Positions 9,327 through 20,250 are shown, counted from the first letter of the stretch. The stretch is DNA of 64,000 nt from Sphingomonas sp. (GCA_019753375.1 JAIELC010000011.1:74096-138095), one strand, 5' to 3'. The notes: a model not told the origin generated them from the letters alone. Made by a program: numbers and translations.

Positions 9327-11540
9327 ATGGCGTCAACGGCATTTTCGATCGAGCATCGCTCCTGGGCAAGACCGGTATTTGTCGCAACCGTCTTTGTCGG
9401 ATCATTCCTGCTGTTTTTGATGCAGCCCATGGTCGCGCGCATGGCGCTGCCCCGTCTTGGCGGCGCACCCGCCGTCTGGAACAGCGCCATGCTGGTCTAT
9501 CAGGCGTTGCTGCTCGGCGGTTACGCCTATGCCCATGCCGCCGGGCGCTTGCGACCGGTTTGGCAAGGGTTGCTGCATCTTGGCCTGTTTGCCGCGGCGG
9601 CCCTGTGGCTGCCGCTTTCGCTTGGTCAGACGGCACCCCCTGCCGATGCATCGCCGATCCTGTGGGTCCCCTGGCTGCTGACCGTATCGATCGGGCCGTT
9701 GTTTTTCGTGGTGTCCGCGCAAGCCCCGCTCATGCAACGATGGTTTGCGCTGCGCGAACCGCTCGCCAATCCCTATGCGCTGTACGCAGCATCAAATCTG
9801 GGCAGTTTTAGCGGGCTGATCGCTTACCCGCTCGTGCTTGAACCCCTGTTGTCGCTGGGCATGCAGAGTGCGGTCTGGAGCATCGGCTTTGCCTTGCTGT
9901 GCGGGCTGGTGGCCAGTTGTGTGCTCTTATTGCCGAGCGGCATCGCCGCCAGTCACATGGCAGCCCGCCCCACCGTGCCATCGCCCACCATGGCGACGCG
10001 GTTGTTGTGGATCGCGACGGCAGCGGTGCCATCGGGGCTGATCCTCGCGGCGACGACGCATATCACCACCGACATCCTGGCGATCCCGCTCATCTGGGTG
10101 GCGCCGCTCGGACTATACCTGCTCAGCTTCACCGTTGCCTTTGTCGATGATGGTCGTGTCGCGGCGATGGCAACACGCGCCTTCCCCATTGTGCTGATCA
10201 TCGCCGGCGCCGCCGCCGGCAGCGGCGTTCTGGCCAATTTATGGGTGATGATGGCCGGGGACTTGCTGATTGTTTTCATCGGGTCGGTCGCGCTGCACCA
10301 CCAACTTTACCGGATGCGCCCGGGGGCGACCCGGCTGACCGAATTCTATCTATGCCTGTCGGTGGGTGGCGTCGCGGGCGGGGTATTCTGCGCCCTGCTG
10401 GCGCCCGCGCTGTTCGACTGGTTGTACGAATATCCGCTGCTGATTATCGCGGCCGCGCTGCTTTTGGCGCCGCGCAAGGACGCGCCTGCGCTGTCGGGCA
10501 TCCAGCGCCGTTGGGTGCCGCTTGGTGCGGTTCTGCTATCGCTTTATGCCGGCGGATTATTGATTGGCATGCCGCCGGTCGCGCTGATGATCCCGACACT
10601 GGTCGCGATTGCCTTCCTTACCTGCTTTGCCATTGGTGACCGGCTGACATTCTCGCTGTGCCTCGCCGCGCTGATCCTGGGACTGGGCGGCTGGGGCAAC
10701 ATCATTCGTACTATCGAACATCATGCGCGCACGCGCAGCTATTTTGGCATCTACACCGTTGGCCAGAACGGCAATGGCGTGGGCCAAGCCCGGATTCTGG
10801 TTCATGGCACCACCACACACGGCATCCAGCTGCTAACGCCTGGCTTTGCGACCTATCCGACCAGCTATTATGCGCGCCCTTCCGGCATCGGCATCGCGAT
10901 GCGCGCCGCGCCTGCCCTGTTCGGGCCGCGCGCGCGGATCGGCGTGGTGGGATTGGGGGCCGGAACATTGGCCTGTTACGCACAGCCCGGCCAGGACTGG
11001 CGCTTCTATGAAATCGACCCGGCAATCGCGCGGATTGCCCGCAATCCCCGTGACTTCACCTTTTTGTCGCGCTGCCTGCCGCACGCGCCCATCGAAATCG
11101 GCGATGCGCGGCTGACGCTGGCGGCGGCAACGGCGGGATCGCGCGATCTGCTGGCAATCGATGCCTTTTCGTCGGATGCAATTCCAATGCATCTGCTGAC
11201 CCGCGAAGCGATCGCCGGTTATGCGCGCGTCATTGGTCCCGATGGCCTGCTGATGTTCCACATTTCCAACAAATATGTCGATCTGGAACCCGTTCTGGCC
11301 GCGGCCAGCGCCGCCGGTGGCTGGCATGTCGCGGTGCGCGACTATCAGCCCGATGCCAATGCGGCGGCACACCGCGCCGCGCCCTCGCTTTGGGTGGCCA
11401 TGACCCGGTCGGCGCCGGTAATGGAGCGATTGCAGGCAAGTGACCGATCCGCATCATGGCGCGCGATCGCCACAAGGCCCGGGCAGGCCGTCTGGACCGA
11501 CGACTATGGCAGTATCCTGCCGCTGCTGAAGGGCCCCTAA
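9327..11540 (+). CDS. Fused polytopic membrane / spermidine synthase-like protein
   Basis: N-terminal multi-TM region, then C-terminal VVGLGAGTLACYAQPGQDWRFYEIDPAIARIA...LLAIDAFSSDAIPMHLLTREA typical of spermidine-synthase-like methyltransferase folds. Confidence 0.85.
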   Translation: MASTAFSIEHRSWARPVFVATVFVGSFLLFLMQPMVARMALPRLGGAPAVWNSAMLVYQALLLGGYAYAHAAGRLRPVWQGLLHLGLFAAAALWLPLSLGQTAPPADASPILWVPWLLTVSIGPLFFVVSAQAPLMQRWFALREPLANPYALYAASNLGSFSGLIAYPLVLEPLLSLGMQSAVWSIGFALLCGLVASCVLLLPSGIAASHMAARPTVPSPTMATRLLWIATAAVPSGLILAATTHITTDILAIPLIWVAPLGLYLLSFTVAFVDDGRVAAMATRAFPIVLIIAGAAAGSGVLANLWVMMAGDLLIVFIGSVALHHQLYRMRPGATRLTEFYLCLSVGGVAGGVFCALLAPALFDWLYEYPLLIIAAALLLAPRKDAPALSGIQRRWVPLGAVLLSLYAGGLLIGMPPVALMIPTLVAIAFLTCFAIGDRLTFSLCLAALILGLGGWGNIIRTIEHHARTRSYFGIYTVGQNGNGVGQARILVHGTTTHGIQLLTPGFATYPTSYYARPSGIGIAMRAAPALFGPRARIGVVGLGAGTLACYAQPGQDWRFYEIDPAIARIARNPRDFTFLSRCLPHAPIEIGDARLTLAAATAGSRDLLAIDAFSSDAIPMHLLTREAIAGYARVIGPDGLLMFHISNKYVDLEPVLAAASAAGGWHVAVRDYQPDANAAAHRAAPSLWVAMTRSAPVMERLQASDRSASWRAIATRPGQAVWTDDYGSILPLLKGP

Positions 11541-11611
11541 AAGGGCCGCAGACGATTCTGCGTTGGTAAGTCCCTCTGGTCGAAGGCGGCTGCCCGCGCC
11601 ACATAGATAGT

Positions 11612-14026
11612 GTGACGCACCGGCTCCCGCCTCCCTTGACCAACTGGTTCGCTGCCCGCGGCTGGGCGCCGCGACGGCATCAGCTAGAAATGCTCGATGC
11701 CGCCCGCGCCGGGCAGCACGCGCTGCTGGTTGCCCCAACGGGCGCCGGCAAGACACTGGCCGGATTTCTGCCAACGCTTGCCGACTTGATCGAGGCGCCG
11801 GCGGAAGGCCTGCACACACTCTATGTGTCGCCGCTAAAGGCGTTGGCAGTCGACGTTCAGCGCAACCTGATTACCCCGGTTGAGGAAATGGGTCTCGGCA
11901 TCCGCGTGGAGACCCGCAGCGGCGACACGCCGCACGATCGCAAGGTGCGTCAGCGCGTGAAGCCACCACATATTCTGCTGACCACGCCCGAATCGCTGTC
12001 GCTGCTGCTCAGCTATCCTGACAGCCTGTTGATGTTCGCCGGGCTCAGCACCATCATCATCGACGAGGTTCACGGCTTTGCCACCGGCAAGCGCGGAGAC
12101 CTGCTGTCACTGGCCATGGCCCGGTTACACGCCATTGCCCCCATGGTACGACGGGTCGCGTTGTCCGCCACGGTGGCCGATGCGGATGGCTATCGGGGTT
12201 GGCTGGCCCCCCATGGCGATATCGACACGGTGCGGACCGTGCGGGGCGAACCCGGCGCCGATCCCGACATCGCCATTCTTTTGCCGCAGGAACGCGTGCC
12301 TTGGTCGGGCCATTCGGGGCGCTATGCGGCCGAACAGGTGATCGCCGAAATTGAAACGCACAAGACCACCTTGGTCTTTTGCAACACACGCGGGCTGGCC
12401 GAGCTGATCTTCCAGGACCTTTGGAAGGCCAACTCGATGCAACTGCCGATTGGCATCCATCACGGATCGCTGGGGCTGGAGGCGCGCCGCAAGGTCGAAG
12501 CGGCGATGGCGATGGGTAAATTGCGGGGATTGGTATGCACCGCCAGTCTCGACATGGGAATCGATTGGGGTGATGTCGATTGCGTGATCCAGATGGGCGC
12601 GCCCAAGGGAGCGTCGCGCTTGCTGCAGCGGATCGGTCGCGCCAACCATCGCCTTGACGAACCCAGCGAAGCCATCGTCGTGCCCGGCAATCGCTTTGAA
12701 TATCTGGAAGCGCGCGCCGCGCTGGATGCAATCGCCGATGGCGAGCTGGATGCCGATATTTTCCGCGAAGGATCGCTTGATGTATTGGCCCAGCACATCA
12801 TGGCCTGTGCCTGTGCGGCCCCTTTCCATGCCGAAGACCTGTTGACCGAAGTGCGCGCGGCACTGCCCTATTCGGCATTGACCGCAGAGATGTTTGACCG
12901 CGTGCTGCACTTCATCAGCGATGGCGGTTATGCGCTGAAGGCCTATGACAAGTTCAAGCGCCTGGTGCGTGACGCCGACGGCAGTTGGCGCGTCAGCCAT
13001 CCGAAATTCATCGCCCAGCACCGCCTGAATGCTGGCATCATCGTTGAAGCCACGATGCTGAATGTCCGCTTTAAAAATGGGCGGACGCTGGGGCGGGTGG
13101 AAGAAGGATTTGGTGCGACACTGTCGCCGCGCGACACGTTCTTCTTTGCGGGCATGAGCCTGGAGGTCGAGCGCGTCGATACCGAGGATATCCTGGTCCG
13201 CGCGACGGCGCGGCCCGCGCGCATCCCTAGCTACAATGGCGCCCGCATGCCGTTGACCACCAATCTTGCGCGACGCGTCCGCGGATTTCTGGCCGAGCCG
13301 AGTGCGTGGCACCGCTTCCCCGATGACGTCCGCGAATGGCTTGAAGTGCAGGCCCTTCGCTCGCAATTGCCCCGACCCGGGCAAATGCTGGTCGAAACAT
13401 TTCCGCACGAAGGGCGCCACCATCTGGTGGCGTACAGCTTTGAAGGATGGAATGCGCATCAGTCGCTTGGCATGTTACTGACGCGGCGCATGGAGACATT
13501 CGGGCTAAAGCCGATCGGCTTTGTCGCCAATGATTATGCGCTGGCCTGCTATGGGCTGGAAGAGATCACGGATCCTGCCGCGCTGTTTTCGGCCGACATT
13601 CTTGAAGATGAGTTTGTCGACTGGGTACAGGGCTCGCACTTGCTGCGCCGGGCGTTCCGCGAAGTCGCGGTGATCGGCGGATTGGTCGAGCGTCAGCATC
13701 CCGGCAAGCGCAAGACCGGCAAACAAGTGACGTTTTCAACCGACCTGATCTACGATGTCCTGCGCCGGTACGAGCCCGATCATCTCTTGCTAAACGCTGC
13801 CTGGGCCGATGCGCGGGCGAAGATGACCGATGTCGGCCGGCTCGCCGACCTGCTCGATCGGGCCGCGGACACCATGTTGCATATCCGGCTGTCCCGGGTC
13901 AGCCCTTTGGCCGTTCCGGTGCTGGTAATGATCGGTCGCGAAAATGTGCGGGCGGGCGCGAGCGCCGACGAGGCCATTCTCATCGAAGCCGAGGCACTGG
14001 CCCAGGAAGCCATGCGCCTCGATTGA
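11612..14026 (+). CDS. Ligase-associated DNA damage response DEXH-box helicase (Lhr-like)
   Basis: 804 aa, GTG start; LLVAPTGAGKTLAGFLP, DEVH box, LVCTASLDMGIDWGDVDCVIQMGAPKGASRLLQRIGRANHRLDEPSEA. Confidence 0.92.
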   Translation: MTHRLPPPLTNWFAARGWAPRRHQLEMLDAARAGQHALLVAPTGAGKTLAGFLPTLADLIEAPAEGLHTLYVSPLKALAVDVQRNLITPVEEMGLGIRVETRSGDTPHDRKVRQRVKPPHILLTTPESLSLLLSYPDSLLMFAGLSTIIIDEVHGFATGKRGDLLSLAMARLHAIAPMVRRVALSATVADADGYRGWLAPHGDIDTVRTVRGEPGADPDIAILLPQERVPWSGHSGRYAAEQVIAEIETHKTTLVFCNTRGLAELIFQDLWKANSMQLPIGIHHGSLGLEARRKVEAAMAMGKLRGLVCTASLDMGIDWGDVDCVIQMGAPKGASRLLQRIGRANHRLDEPSEAIVVPGNRFEYLEARAALDAIADGELDADIFREGSLDVLAQHIMACACAAPFHAEDLLTEVRAALPYSALTAEMFDRVLHFISDGGYALKAYDKFKRLVRDADGSWRVSHPKFIAQHRLNAGIIVEATMLNVRFKNGRTLGRVEEGFGATLSPRDTFFFAGMSLEVERVDTEDILVRATARPARIPSYNGARMPLTTNLARRVRGFLAEPSAWHRFPDDVREWLEVQALRSQLPRPGQMLVETFPHEGRHHLVAYSFEGWNAHQSLGMLLTRRMETFGLKPIGFVANDYALACYGLEEITDPAALFSADILEDEFVDWVQGSHLLRRAFREVAVIGGLVERQHPGKRKTGKQVTFSTDLIYDVLRRYEPDHLLLNAAWADARAKMTDVGRLADLLDRAADTMLHIRLSRVSPLAVPVLVMIGRENVRAGASADEAILIEAEALAQEAMRLD

Positions 14027-14068
14027 GACGGGCTTGTTGCTCCCCGCTATAGGGCGTATCATTGGCGC

Positions 14069-15025
14069 ATGATGCGACGCGCGCTTGCTCTCGCCATGCT
14101 GACATCGGCCACGCTGTTCGTCCCGGCGTCGGCGCATGCCGATGATCAAGTGCCGATCGCAACGCCTCCCGTTCCCACCGCCGCGCCCGATACATTGGGG
14201 CTGGACACCCTGGGGCTGGGCACCGATCAACCCGGCCGATTGACGGTGCCGGTAACGATCGGCAGCACCGGTCCCTACCATTTCACCATTGATACCGGCG
14301 CAGAGCGCACCGTTATTTCGCGTGAACTTGCGATGACGCTGGGGCTGGAACGCGGGCGTGACGTGCATGTGACCGGGATGACCGGGCAGGGCGATGTCAC
14401 CACCGTCATCATCCCGGCACTCAACGTCAGCCGAACCAGCGCGGCCCGGATCGAAGCGCCCATGATTTCGGCCGAAAATCTGGGTGCCCTGGGCCTGCTG
14501 GGGATCGACACGTTGAAGAATCAGGCCGTGCTGATCGATTTCGATGCCAACACAATGGCGGTCAGCCCATCCACCAAACGCCACCGTCGCTATGTACCCC
14601 AACCGGGAGAAATCGTCGTGCAGGCGAAAAGCCTGCTGGGCCAGCTGGTGGTTACCGATGCCTATTATCGCGGACGGCGGGTGCGCGTGGTGCTCGATAC
14701 CGGTTCGGTCGTCAGCATGGGTAATTTGGCGCTGCGCCAGAGCGCTGGCCGCGCCAAGGCGCCGATTCAGACGATCGCGCTATCGGGCGTGACCGGCGGC
14801 CTGATGGCCGCTGATTACACCCAAATTGGTGAAGTGAGGATCGGCGACGTAACTTTTCGGAACCTGCCGGTTGCCTTTTCAGATGCGCTGCCGTTCCGGC
14901 GCCTGGGCCTGAATGATAGCCCCGCGCTGTTGCTGGGCATGGATGCCCTAAAACAATTCCGCCATGTCGAGATTGATTTTGCCAATCGCGAAGTGCGCCT
15001 GACCTTACCCCGCGACGCAGGATAG
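14069..15025 (+). CDS. Retropepsin-like aspartic protease family protein, exported
   Basis: Signal peptide; two aspartyl protease half-sites FTIDTGAERTVIS and VVLDTGSVVSMG. Confidence 0.85.
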   Translation: MMRRALALAMLTSATLFVPASAHADDQVPIATPPVPTAAPDTLGLDTLGLGTDQPGRLTVPVTIGSTGPYHFTIDTGAERTVISRELAMTLGLERGRDVHVTGMTGQGDVTTVIIPALNVSRTSAARIEAPMISAENLGALGLLGIDTLKNQAVLIDFDANTMAVSPSTKRHRRYVPQPGEIVVQAKSLLGQLVVTDAYYRGRRVRVVLDTGSVVSMGNLALRQSAGRAKAPIQTIALSGVTGGLMAADYTQIGEVRIGDVTFRNLPVAFSDALPFRRLGLNDSPALLLGMDALKQFRHVEIDFANREVRLTLPRDAG

Positions 15026-15108
15026 CGGCATCAAACGGCGTTGCATTCGCCCCTAAATGCCCCTTTAAAGACAATTCAAAATCGTTGGTGGCTTTGGGGG
15101 ATATCGGG

Positions 15109-16527
15109 ATGCGCAAGACACGCTGGCTGGCAACAGCTTTGATCGGTTCCGCAATCGCTGGCGGCGCGCCGATCGCCGCGCCCGCGCTTGCGCAGGATCG
15201 GCCCGATCAGAAAGCCTATTTCGAGCTCTACAAGGAACTGGTTGAAACCAATACCACCCTGTCGTCGGGCAGCTGCACCAAGGCCGCCGAACAAATTGGC
15301 GCGCGGCTGAAAGCGGCTGGCTATGCCGATACCGATATTACGTACTTCAGCGTGGCCGATCATCCGCGCGAAGGCGGGATTGTCGCCATTCTTGCGGGGA
15401 CCGATAAAAAGGCAAAGCCGATGCTGTTGCTCGGCCATCTCGACGTGGTCGAGGCCAAGCGTGAAGATTGGGTGCGCGACCCCTTCACGCTGATTACCGA
15501 AGGCGATTATTATTACGCGCGCGGGACCGTCGACGACAAGGCTCAGGCTTCAATCTGGGCGGATACGATGATCCGCTACAAGACCGAAGGCTATAAGCCC
15601 AAGCGGACGATCAAACTCGCGCTGACCTGCGGTGAAGAAACCACTTTTGCGTTCAATGGCGCGCAGTGGCTGGCGCAGAACAAGGCCGACCTGATCAGTG
15701 CCGAATTCGCGCTCAACGAAGGTGGCGGCGGGCGGATCGACGCGCAGGGCAAGCGGCAATTGCTGGCAATTCAGGTTGGTGAAAAGGCCGCCCAAAACTT
15801 TACCTTTGCGGTCACCAACCCGGGGGGGCACAGTTCGCAACCGGTGCCTGATAATGCCATCTACCAGCTCGCCGACGCGCTGAAGGCAGTGCAGGGCTAT
15901 GAATTTCCGGTAAAGTTCACCGACACAACCCGCGCCTTTTTTACCGCCAGCGCCGCCGCCGCGCCGGCGCCGCTCGGTGATGCAATCAAGCGGCTGCTTA
16001 CCGACCCGACCGACAAGGTCGCCGATGCGATTGTCAGCCGCGACAAGGCCATGCATTCGACGTTGCGAACCACATGCGTCGCCACATTATTGGCCGGGGG
16101 TCATGCCGAAAACGCCTTGCCCCAACGGGCAACGGCAAATGTCAATTGCCGCATCTTTCCCGGTGAGACGGTCGACGCGACGCTTGCAAAATTGCAGGCG
16201 CTTGCCGGTCCAAAGGTAACGGTGACGGCGAATGCACCGATCCGGCCAACCGCCATTCCGCCGTCGCTCGACCCAAAAATCGTCGCGCCCATGAAAGCGG
16301 TCGCCGCCAAGCATTTTCCCGGCATTCCGGTGCTGCCGATCATGTCCACCGGAGCAACCGACGGTATCTTCCTGGAGGCGATCGGCATTCCTGTTTATGG
16401 CGCGCCGGGTACTTTTATCGACGCCGATGGCAATGGGACGCACGGCCTGAACGAACGCATCCGGATCAAATCGCTCTATGACAGCCGCGATTATCTGTAC
16501 GATCTGGTCAAGGTTTATGCGGGGTAG
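15109..16527 (+). CDS. M20 family metallopeptidase, exported
   Basis: Signal peptide MRKTRWLATALIG...; LLLGHLDVVEAKREDWVRDPF, GRGTVDDKAQ-like YARGTVDDKA, CGEETTFAFNG. Confidence 0.9.
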   Translation: MRKTRWLATALIGSAIAGGAPIAAPALAQDRPDQKAYFELYKELVETNTTLSSGSCTKAAEQIGARLKAAGYADTDITYFSVADHPREGGIVAILAGTDKKAKPMLLLGHLDVVEAKREDWVRDPFTLITEGDYYYARGTVDDKAQASIWADTMIRYKTEGYKPKRTIKLALTCGEETTFAFNGAQWLAQNKADLISAEFALNEGGGGRIDAQGKRQLLAIQVGEKAAQNFTFAVTNPGGHSSQPVPDNAIYQLADALKAVQGYEFPVKFTDTTRAFFTASAAAAPAPLGDAIKRLLTDPTDKVADAIVSRDKAMHSTLRTTCVATLLAGGHAENALPQRATANVNCRIFPGETVDATLAKLQALAGPKVTVTANAPIRPTAIPPSLDPKIVAPMKAVAAKHFPGIPVLPIMSTGATDGIFLEAIGIPVYGAPGTFIDADGNGTHGLNERIRIKSLYDSRDYLYDLVKVYAG

Positions 16528-16618
16528 GTGTTGGGGCGCGCGCGTTTGAGCGTTCCGCAAGCCCACCCGGGCGAGGTGGGCAAGGGTGGCGCGCCGGCCG
16601 CCCGATGCGCCGCTGCAG

Positions 16619-18568
16619 CTACACCGTTACCTGTTCGCCCAACTCGAGTACTTTGCCCGGGGGAATCCGCAGGAAATCGGTCGGGTCGCTGGCGTTGCGC
16701 TGCAGGAACATAAAGATCCGGTCTTGCCACAATGGCATGCCTTCTTCGGCGGATGCCTTCAGCGTGTTGCGGCCGATGAAGTACGACGTCTTGTTGCCTT
16801 CGGTGGCGATCCGGCCTGCGCCGCCCGCAAGCCCCAGATCATGCGGCACATCGGGCGTTTCCATAAAGCCGTACGTCAAGGTAACGGCGGTAAAATTGTC
16901 GTCGATCGCAACGATCGTGGCGCGATCATCGGTGTTGACCATGGGCCGATCGGCGGTCCGCACCGTGACGATCAGATTGCGCTCGTGCAGCACTTTGTTG
17001 TGCTTCAGATTGTGGAGCAGCGCGCCTGGCGTGTTGGCGGGATTGGCGGTCAGGAACACGGCCGTTCCCTCGACGCGTTCGGGCGGGCGCTTGGCAAGTG
17101 CCGCGGCAAGATCGGCCAGCGGGATGCTTTGCCGCGCCTCGAACGCCCCTACGATCCGCTTACCCCGAATCCAGGTCGACATGAGCAAGCCGATCGCTGC
17201 GGCAACCACCAACGGCACCCACCCGCCTTCGATGACACGCAGGATGTTGGCGCCGAAAAATATCAGATCAAGTGCAAGAAATGGCAGAATCACCGCCAGC
17301 GCGCGCAACCGGCCCCAATGCCAGACATGTCGGGTGACAATATAGGCAAGGCAGGTGGTAATCACCATCGTGCCGGTTACCGCAATGCCATAGGCCGCAG
17401 CCATCGACGTTGAGGTGCGGAATTGCACCACCAGTATCAGGACGCCCGCGAGCAGCAGCCAGTTGATCGAGGGCAGATAGATTTGTCCCGCATGGTTTGC
17501 CGATGTCTGGCGGATCCGCAATCGTGGCAGAAAACCCAGTTGGATTGCTTGCTGCGTGAGCGAGTACGCGCCGGTGATGACGGCCTGGCTGGCGATGATT
17601 GTCGCAAGCGTTGCGATGATCACCAGCGGCACGCGAAGGGCGCCCGGCGCCATCAGAAAGAACCAATCCTGATTGCCAAAGGGTTGGTGGGCCGCCGCAG
17701 CAACCTCCAGCGCGTTCAGCGCATAGGCGCCCTGCCCCAGATAGTTGAGCGTCAGGGCAGGAAAAACGAGCGCAAACCAACCCAGCTGGATCGGCAATCG
17801 CCCGAAATGCCCCATGTCCGCCGTCAGTGCTTCGGCGCCCGTCACGGTCAGGAACACCGCCCCCAGCACGAACAGGCCAAGCACCCCGTGCGTCGCCAGG
17901 AACACCACGCCGTAGCTGGGCGACAAGGCCCGCAAAATCGATACTTCGTCGAGAATATGGAAAAGACCCAGACCGCCGATCGCCAGAAACCAGACGACGC
18001 AGATCGGCCCGAAAAGCGCCGACACACTGCCGGTCCCGCGCGACTGGATCATGAACAACGCGACCAGAATGACGATGGTGATGGTCACGATTTCGGGTTC
18101 GCCGAAAATCTGTCCGGCACCCGGTATCGTCTTGAGCCCCTCAATTGCCGAGAGCACCGAAAGCGCCGGGGTAATGATCGCATCGCCGTAAAAAAGCGAT
18201 GCACCCGCCGCGCCAAGGACAACCGCAATCACGGTTTGTCGGCCGATCGAGCGCCGCGCCAGCGCGGTCAGCGCCAGCACGCCACCCTCGCCCTGATTAT
18301 CGGCGCGCATCAGGAAGAGCACATATTTCACGGTCACGACCAGCATCAGCGACCAGATCGCCAAGCTCAGCACACCAAGTATTTCATCGGGCACGATACC
18401 GTCGCCAGCGGCGAGGTTCAGCGCTTCGCGAAAGGCATAAAGCGGGCTGGTGCCAATATCGCCAAAAACGACCCCGATGGCGCCAAGCGCCAGCAGGGAG
18501 ATGGTTTTGGCTGACCGAGGTACGGGGTCTGCCACAGATGTAACCGAAAACATTGTCCGGCTGTCCAA
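16619..18568 (-). CDS. kup: Kup low-affinity potassium transporter
   Basis: 649 aa; LGAIGVVFGDIGTSPLYAFREA, GDAIITPALSVLSAIEGL. Confidence 0.95.
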   Translation of the reverse strand: MDSRTMFSVTSVADPVPRSAKTISLLALGAIGVVFGDIGTSPLYAFREALNLAAGDGIVPDEILGVLSLAIWSLMLVVTVKYVLFLMRADNQGEGGVLALTALARRSIGRQTVIAVVLGAAGASLFYGDAIITPALSVLSAIEGLKTIPGAGQIFGEPEIVTITIVILVALFMIQSRGTGSVSALFGPICVVWFLAIGGLGLFHILDEVSILRALSPSYGVVFLATHGVLGLFVLGAVFLTVTGAEALTADMGHFGRLPIQLGWFALVFPALTLNYLGQGAYALNALEVAAAAHQPFGNQDWFFLMAPGALRVPLVIIATLATIIASQAVITGAYSLTQQAIQLGFLPRLRIRQTSANHAGQIYLPSINWLLLAGVLILVVQFRTSTSMAAAYGIAVTGTMVITTCLAYIVTRHVWHWGRLRALAVILPFLALDLIFFGANILRVIEGGWVPLVVAAAIGLLMSTWIRGKRIVGAFEARQSIPLADLAAALAKRPPERVEGTAVFLTANPANTPGALLHNLKHNKVLHERNLIVTVRTADRPMVNTDDRATIVAIDDNFTAVTLTYGFMETPDVPHDLGLAGGAGRIATEGNKTSYFIGRNTLKASAEEGMPLWQDRIFMFLQRNASDPTDFLRIPPGKVLELGEQVTV

Positions 18569-18673
18569 TCAAAAACGACGGCGCGCTTTACGCCTCTTCA
18601 TCGGGATCGCAAGTGCAAATGCTGCATTGCACCAGACGTTGCACGCACGCAAACAACGCGGCATAGCGGCTAA

Positions 18674-19399
18674 ATGGTTCCCTTTTCGTTCGCTGGTCAG
18701 GAATTTGCCGCGCTGCCGGTAGGGGCAGTGTACTGGCCAAGGCGTCGCGCGTTGATCGTCGCCGACCTGCATTTCGAAAAGGCCAGCTGGTTTGCCAAAC
18801 ATGGCCAGATGTTGCCCCCTTATGACAGCGCCGCAACCTTGGCCGATCTGGCAGCCGTGATTGCCGGGACCGACGCCCAGGAAGTCTGGTGTCTGGGCGA
18901 CAGCTTCCATGATGCAGACGGGTGCGATCGCTTGCCCGACGATGCGCGCGCAAGGCTGCAATGGTTGACGGGGCAGCTGCGCTGGACCTGGATCATCGGC
19001 AACCATGATGCAGATCACGAGCGGAAGGCTGGTGCGCCGGCGCCTGGTCCAGCGGGTTCGCGGATCGCGCACCAGTGCGGCGGCCAACTGGTCCAAGAGG
19101 CGATCGTCGATGGGCTCGTGCTCCGGCACGAAGCGGACCGCGCCGAACGACGGCCCGAGATGTCGGGGCATTTTCATCCCAAGCTGCGGTTGCGACTGCG
19201 GGGGCGCCACGTTGCCCGCCGATGCTTTGTGGCGACTGAGCACAAGCTTATTCTGCCCGCCTTCGGTGCGCTGACCGGGGGATTGGACGCCGATCATCCC
19301 GAAATCATGCGCGCGGTGGGTCCGAGCGCAGAGGCTCTGGTTGCCCTTGACCAAAAGCTGTTGCGCTACCCGATTTCGATGCGCGCCAGCGCGGCCTGA
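18674..19399 (+). CDS. pdeM: Ligase-associated DNA damage response endonuclease PdeM (calcineurin-like phosphoesterase)
   Basis: 241 aa; LIVADLHFEKASWFAKHGQMLPPYDSAATL, WCLGDSFHD, WIIGNHDAD, SGHFHPKLRL. Confidence 0.9.
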   Translation: MVPFSFAGQEFAALPVGAVYWPRRRALIVADLHFEKASWFAKHGQMLPPYDSAATLADLAAVIAGTDAQEVWCLGDSFHDADGCDRLPDDARARLQWLTGQLRWTWIIGNHDADHERKAGAPAPGPAGSRIAHQCGGQLVQEAIVDGLVLRHEADRAERRPEMSGHFHPKLRLRLRGRHVARRCFVATEHKLILPAFGALTGGLDADHPEIMRAVGPSAEALVALDQKLLRYPISMRASAA

Positions 19400-19459
19400 T
19401 CGGCTCGCCCCGCCCCGGGGGGAAGGGCCAGGCGAGCCGCAGGGTTATGCCCGGCAGAT

Positions 19460-20122
19460 TTAGGACCGGGCGATCGACTTGAAGGCAGCCTGGAATGCCG
19501 CAACCTTCGGCTTATCCCACTGAACGATATAGGGGTGGTACGGGTTCCGATCGAAGAAATTTTGATGATAATCCTCGGCCGCGAAGAACTTGCCCGTCTC
19601 GATCCGCGTAACAATTGGCGCAGGAAAGACATGCGCCTTGCTCAATTGCGCAATATACGCCGCCGCCACAGCCCTTTGCTGGGGATTTTGCGCAAAGATC
19701 GCCGAGCGATAGCTCGTCCCCTGGTCAGGACCCTGCCGGTTCAGCTGGGTTGGATTGTGGGCAACCGAAAAATATACCCGCAACAGCGTCGCATAGCTGA
19801 TCTGTGCGGGATCATAGACGATCCTGATCGCTTCGGCATGGTTGGTGGTTTCGCTCGATACGTCGTCGTAATTGGCGGTGGCGGCAGTACCGCCGGCATA
19901 GCCTGATGTTACTGACTTGACGCCCTTTACGTGCTCGAAAACAGCTTCCATGCCCCAGAAACAACCGCCGGCGAGCACTGCGAGCTGTGGCCCTTTGGTC
20001 GCTGGTACGTCCTTGAGCGCGGCTGGTATCGGCACCGCACGCTCAGCGCTTGCCGGGGCACTGAACAGGGCAACCGCTGCAAGTCCGGTAAACCCGGCAA
20101 AAGCAATAAGAGTTCGCGTCAT
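19460..20122 (-). CDS. msrA: Peptide-methionine (S)-S-oxide reductase MsrA with signal peptide
   Basis: 220 aa; LAGGCFWGMEAVFEHVKGVKSVTSGYAGG; N-terminal signal peptide. Confidence 0.95.
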   Translation of the reverse strand: MTRTLIAFAGFTGLAAVALFSAPASAERAVPIPAALKDVPATKGPQLAVLAGGCFWGMEAVFEHVKGVKSVTSGYAGGTAATANYDDVSSETTNHAEAIRIVYDPAQISYATLLRVYFSVAHNPTQLNRQGPDQGTSYRSAIFAQNPQQRAVAAAYIAQLSKAHVFPAPIVTRIETGKFFAAEDYHQNFFDRNPYHPYIVQWDKPKVAAFQAAFKSIARS

Positions 20123-20250
20123 CGCTATCCTTTCGAAAGACCAGATAGCCGTGGATACGTCAGCGTGAGGCTATTGGTTACAGCGGCACGGCGTGCGCCA
20201 ATCCGGCACTGCTGGCAAACCCGCATCGGTTGAATGCCGACGCGGCGGGA

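Noticed and set aside
17423-18514. 363-aa ORF antisense to kup
   Set aside because: Highly basic, no recognisable motif, complete overlap with kup, which has clear conserved motifs.
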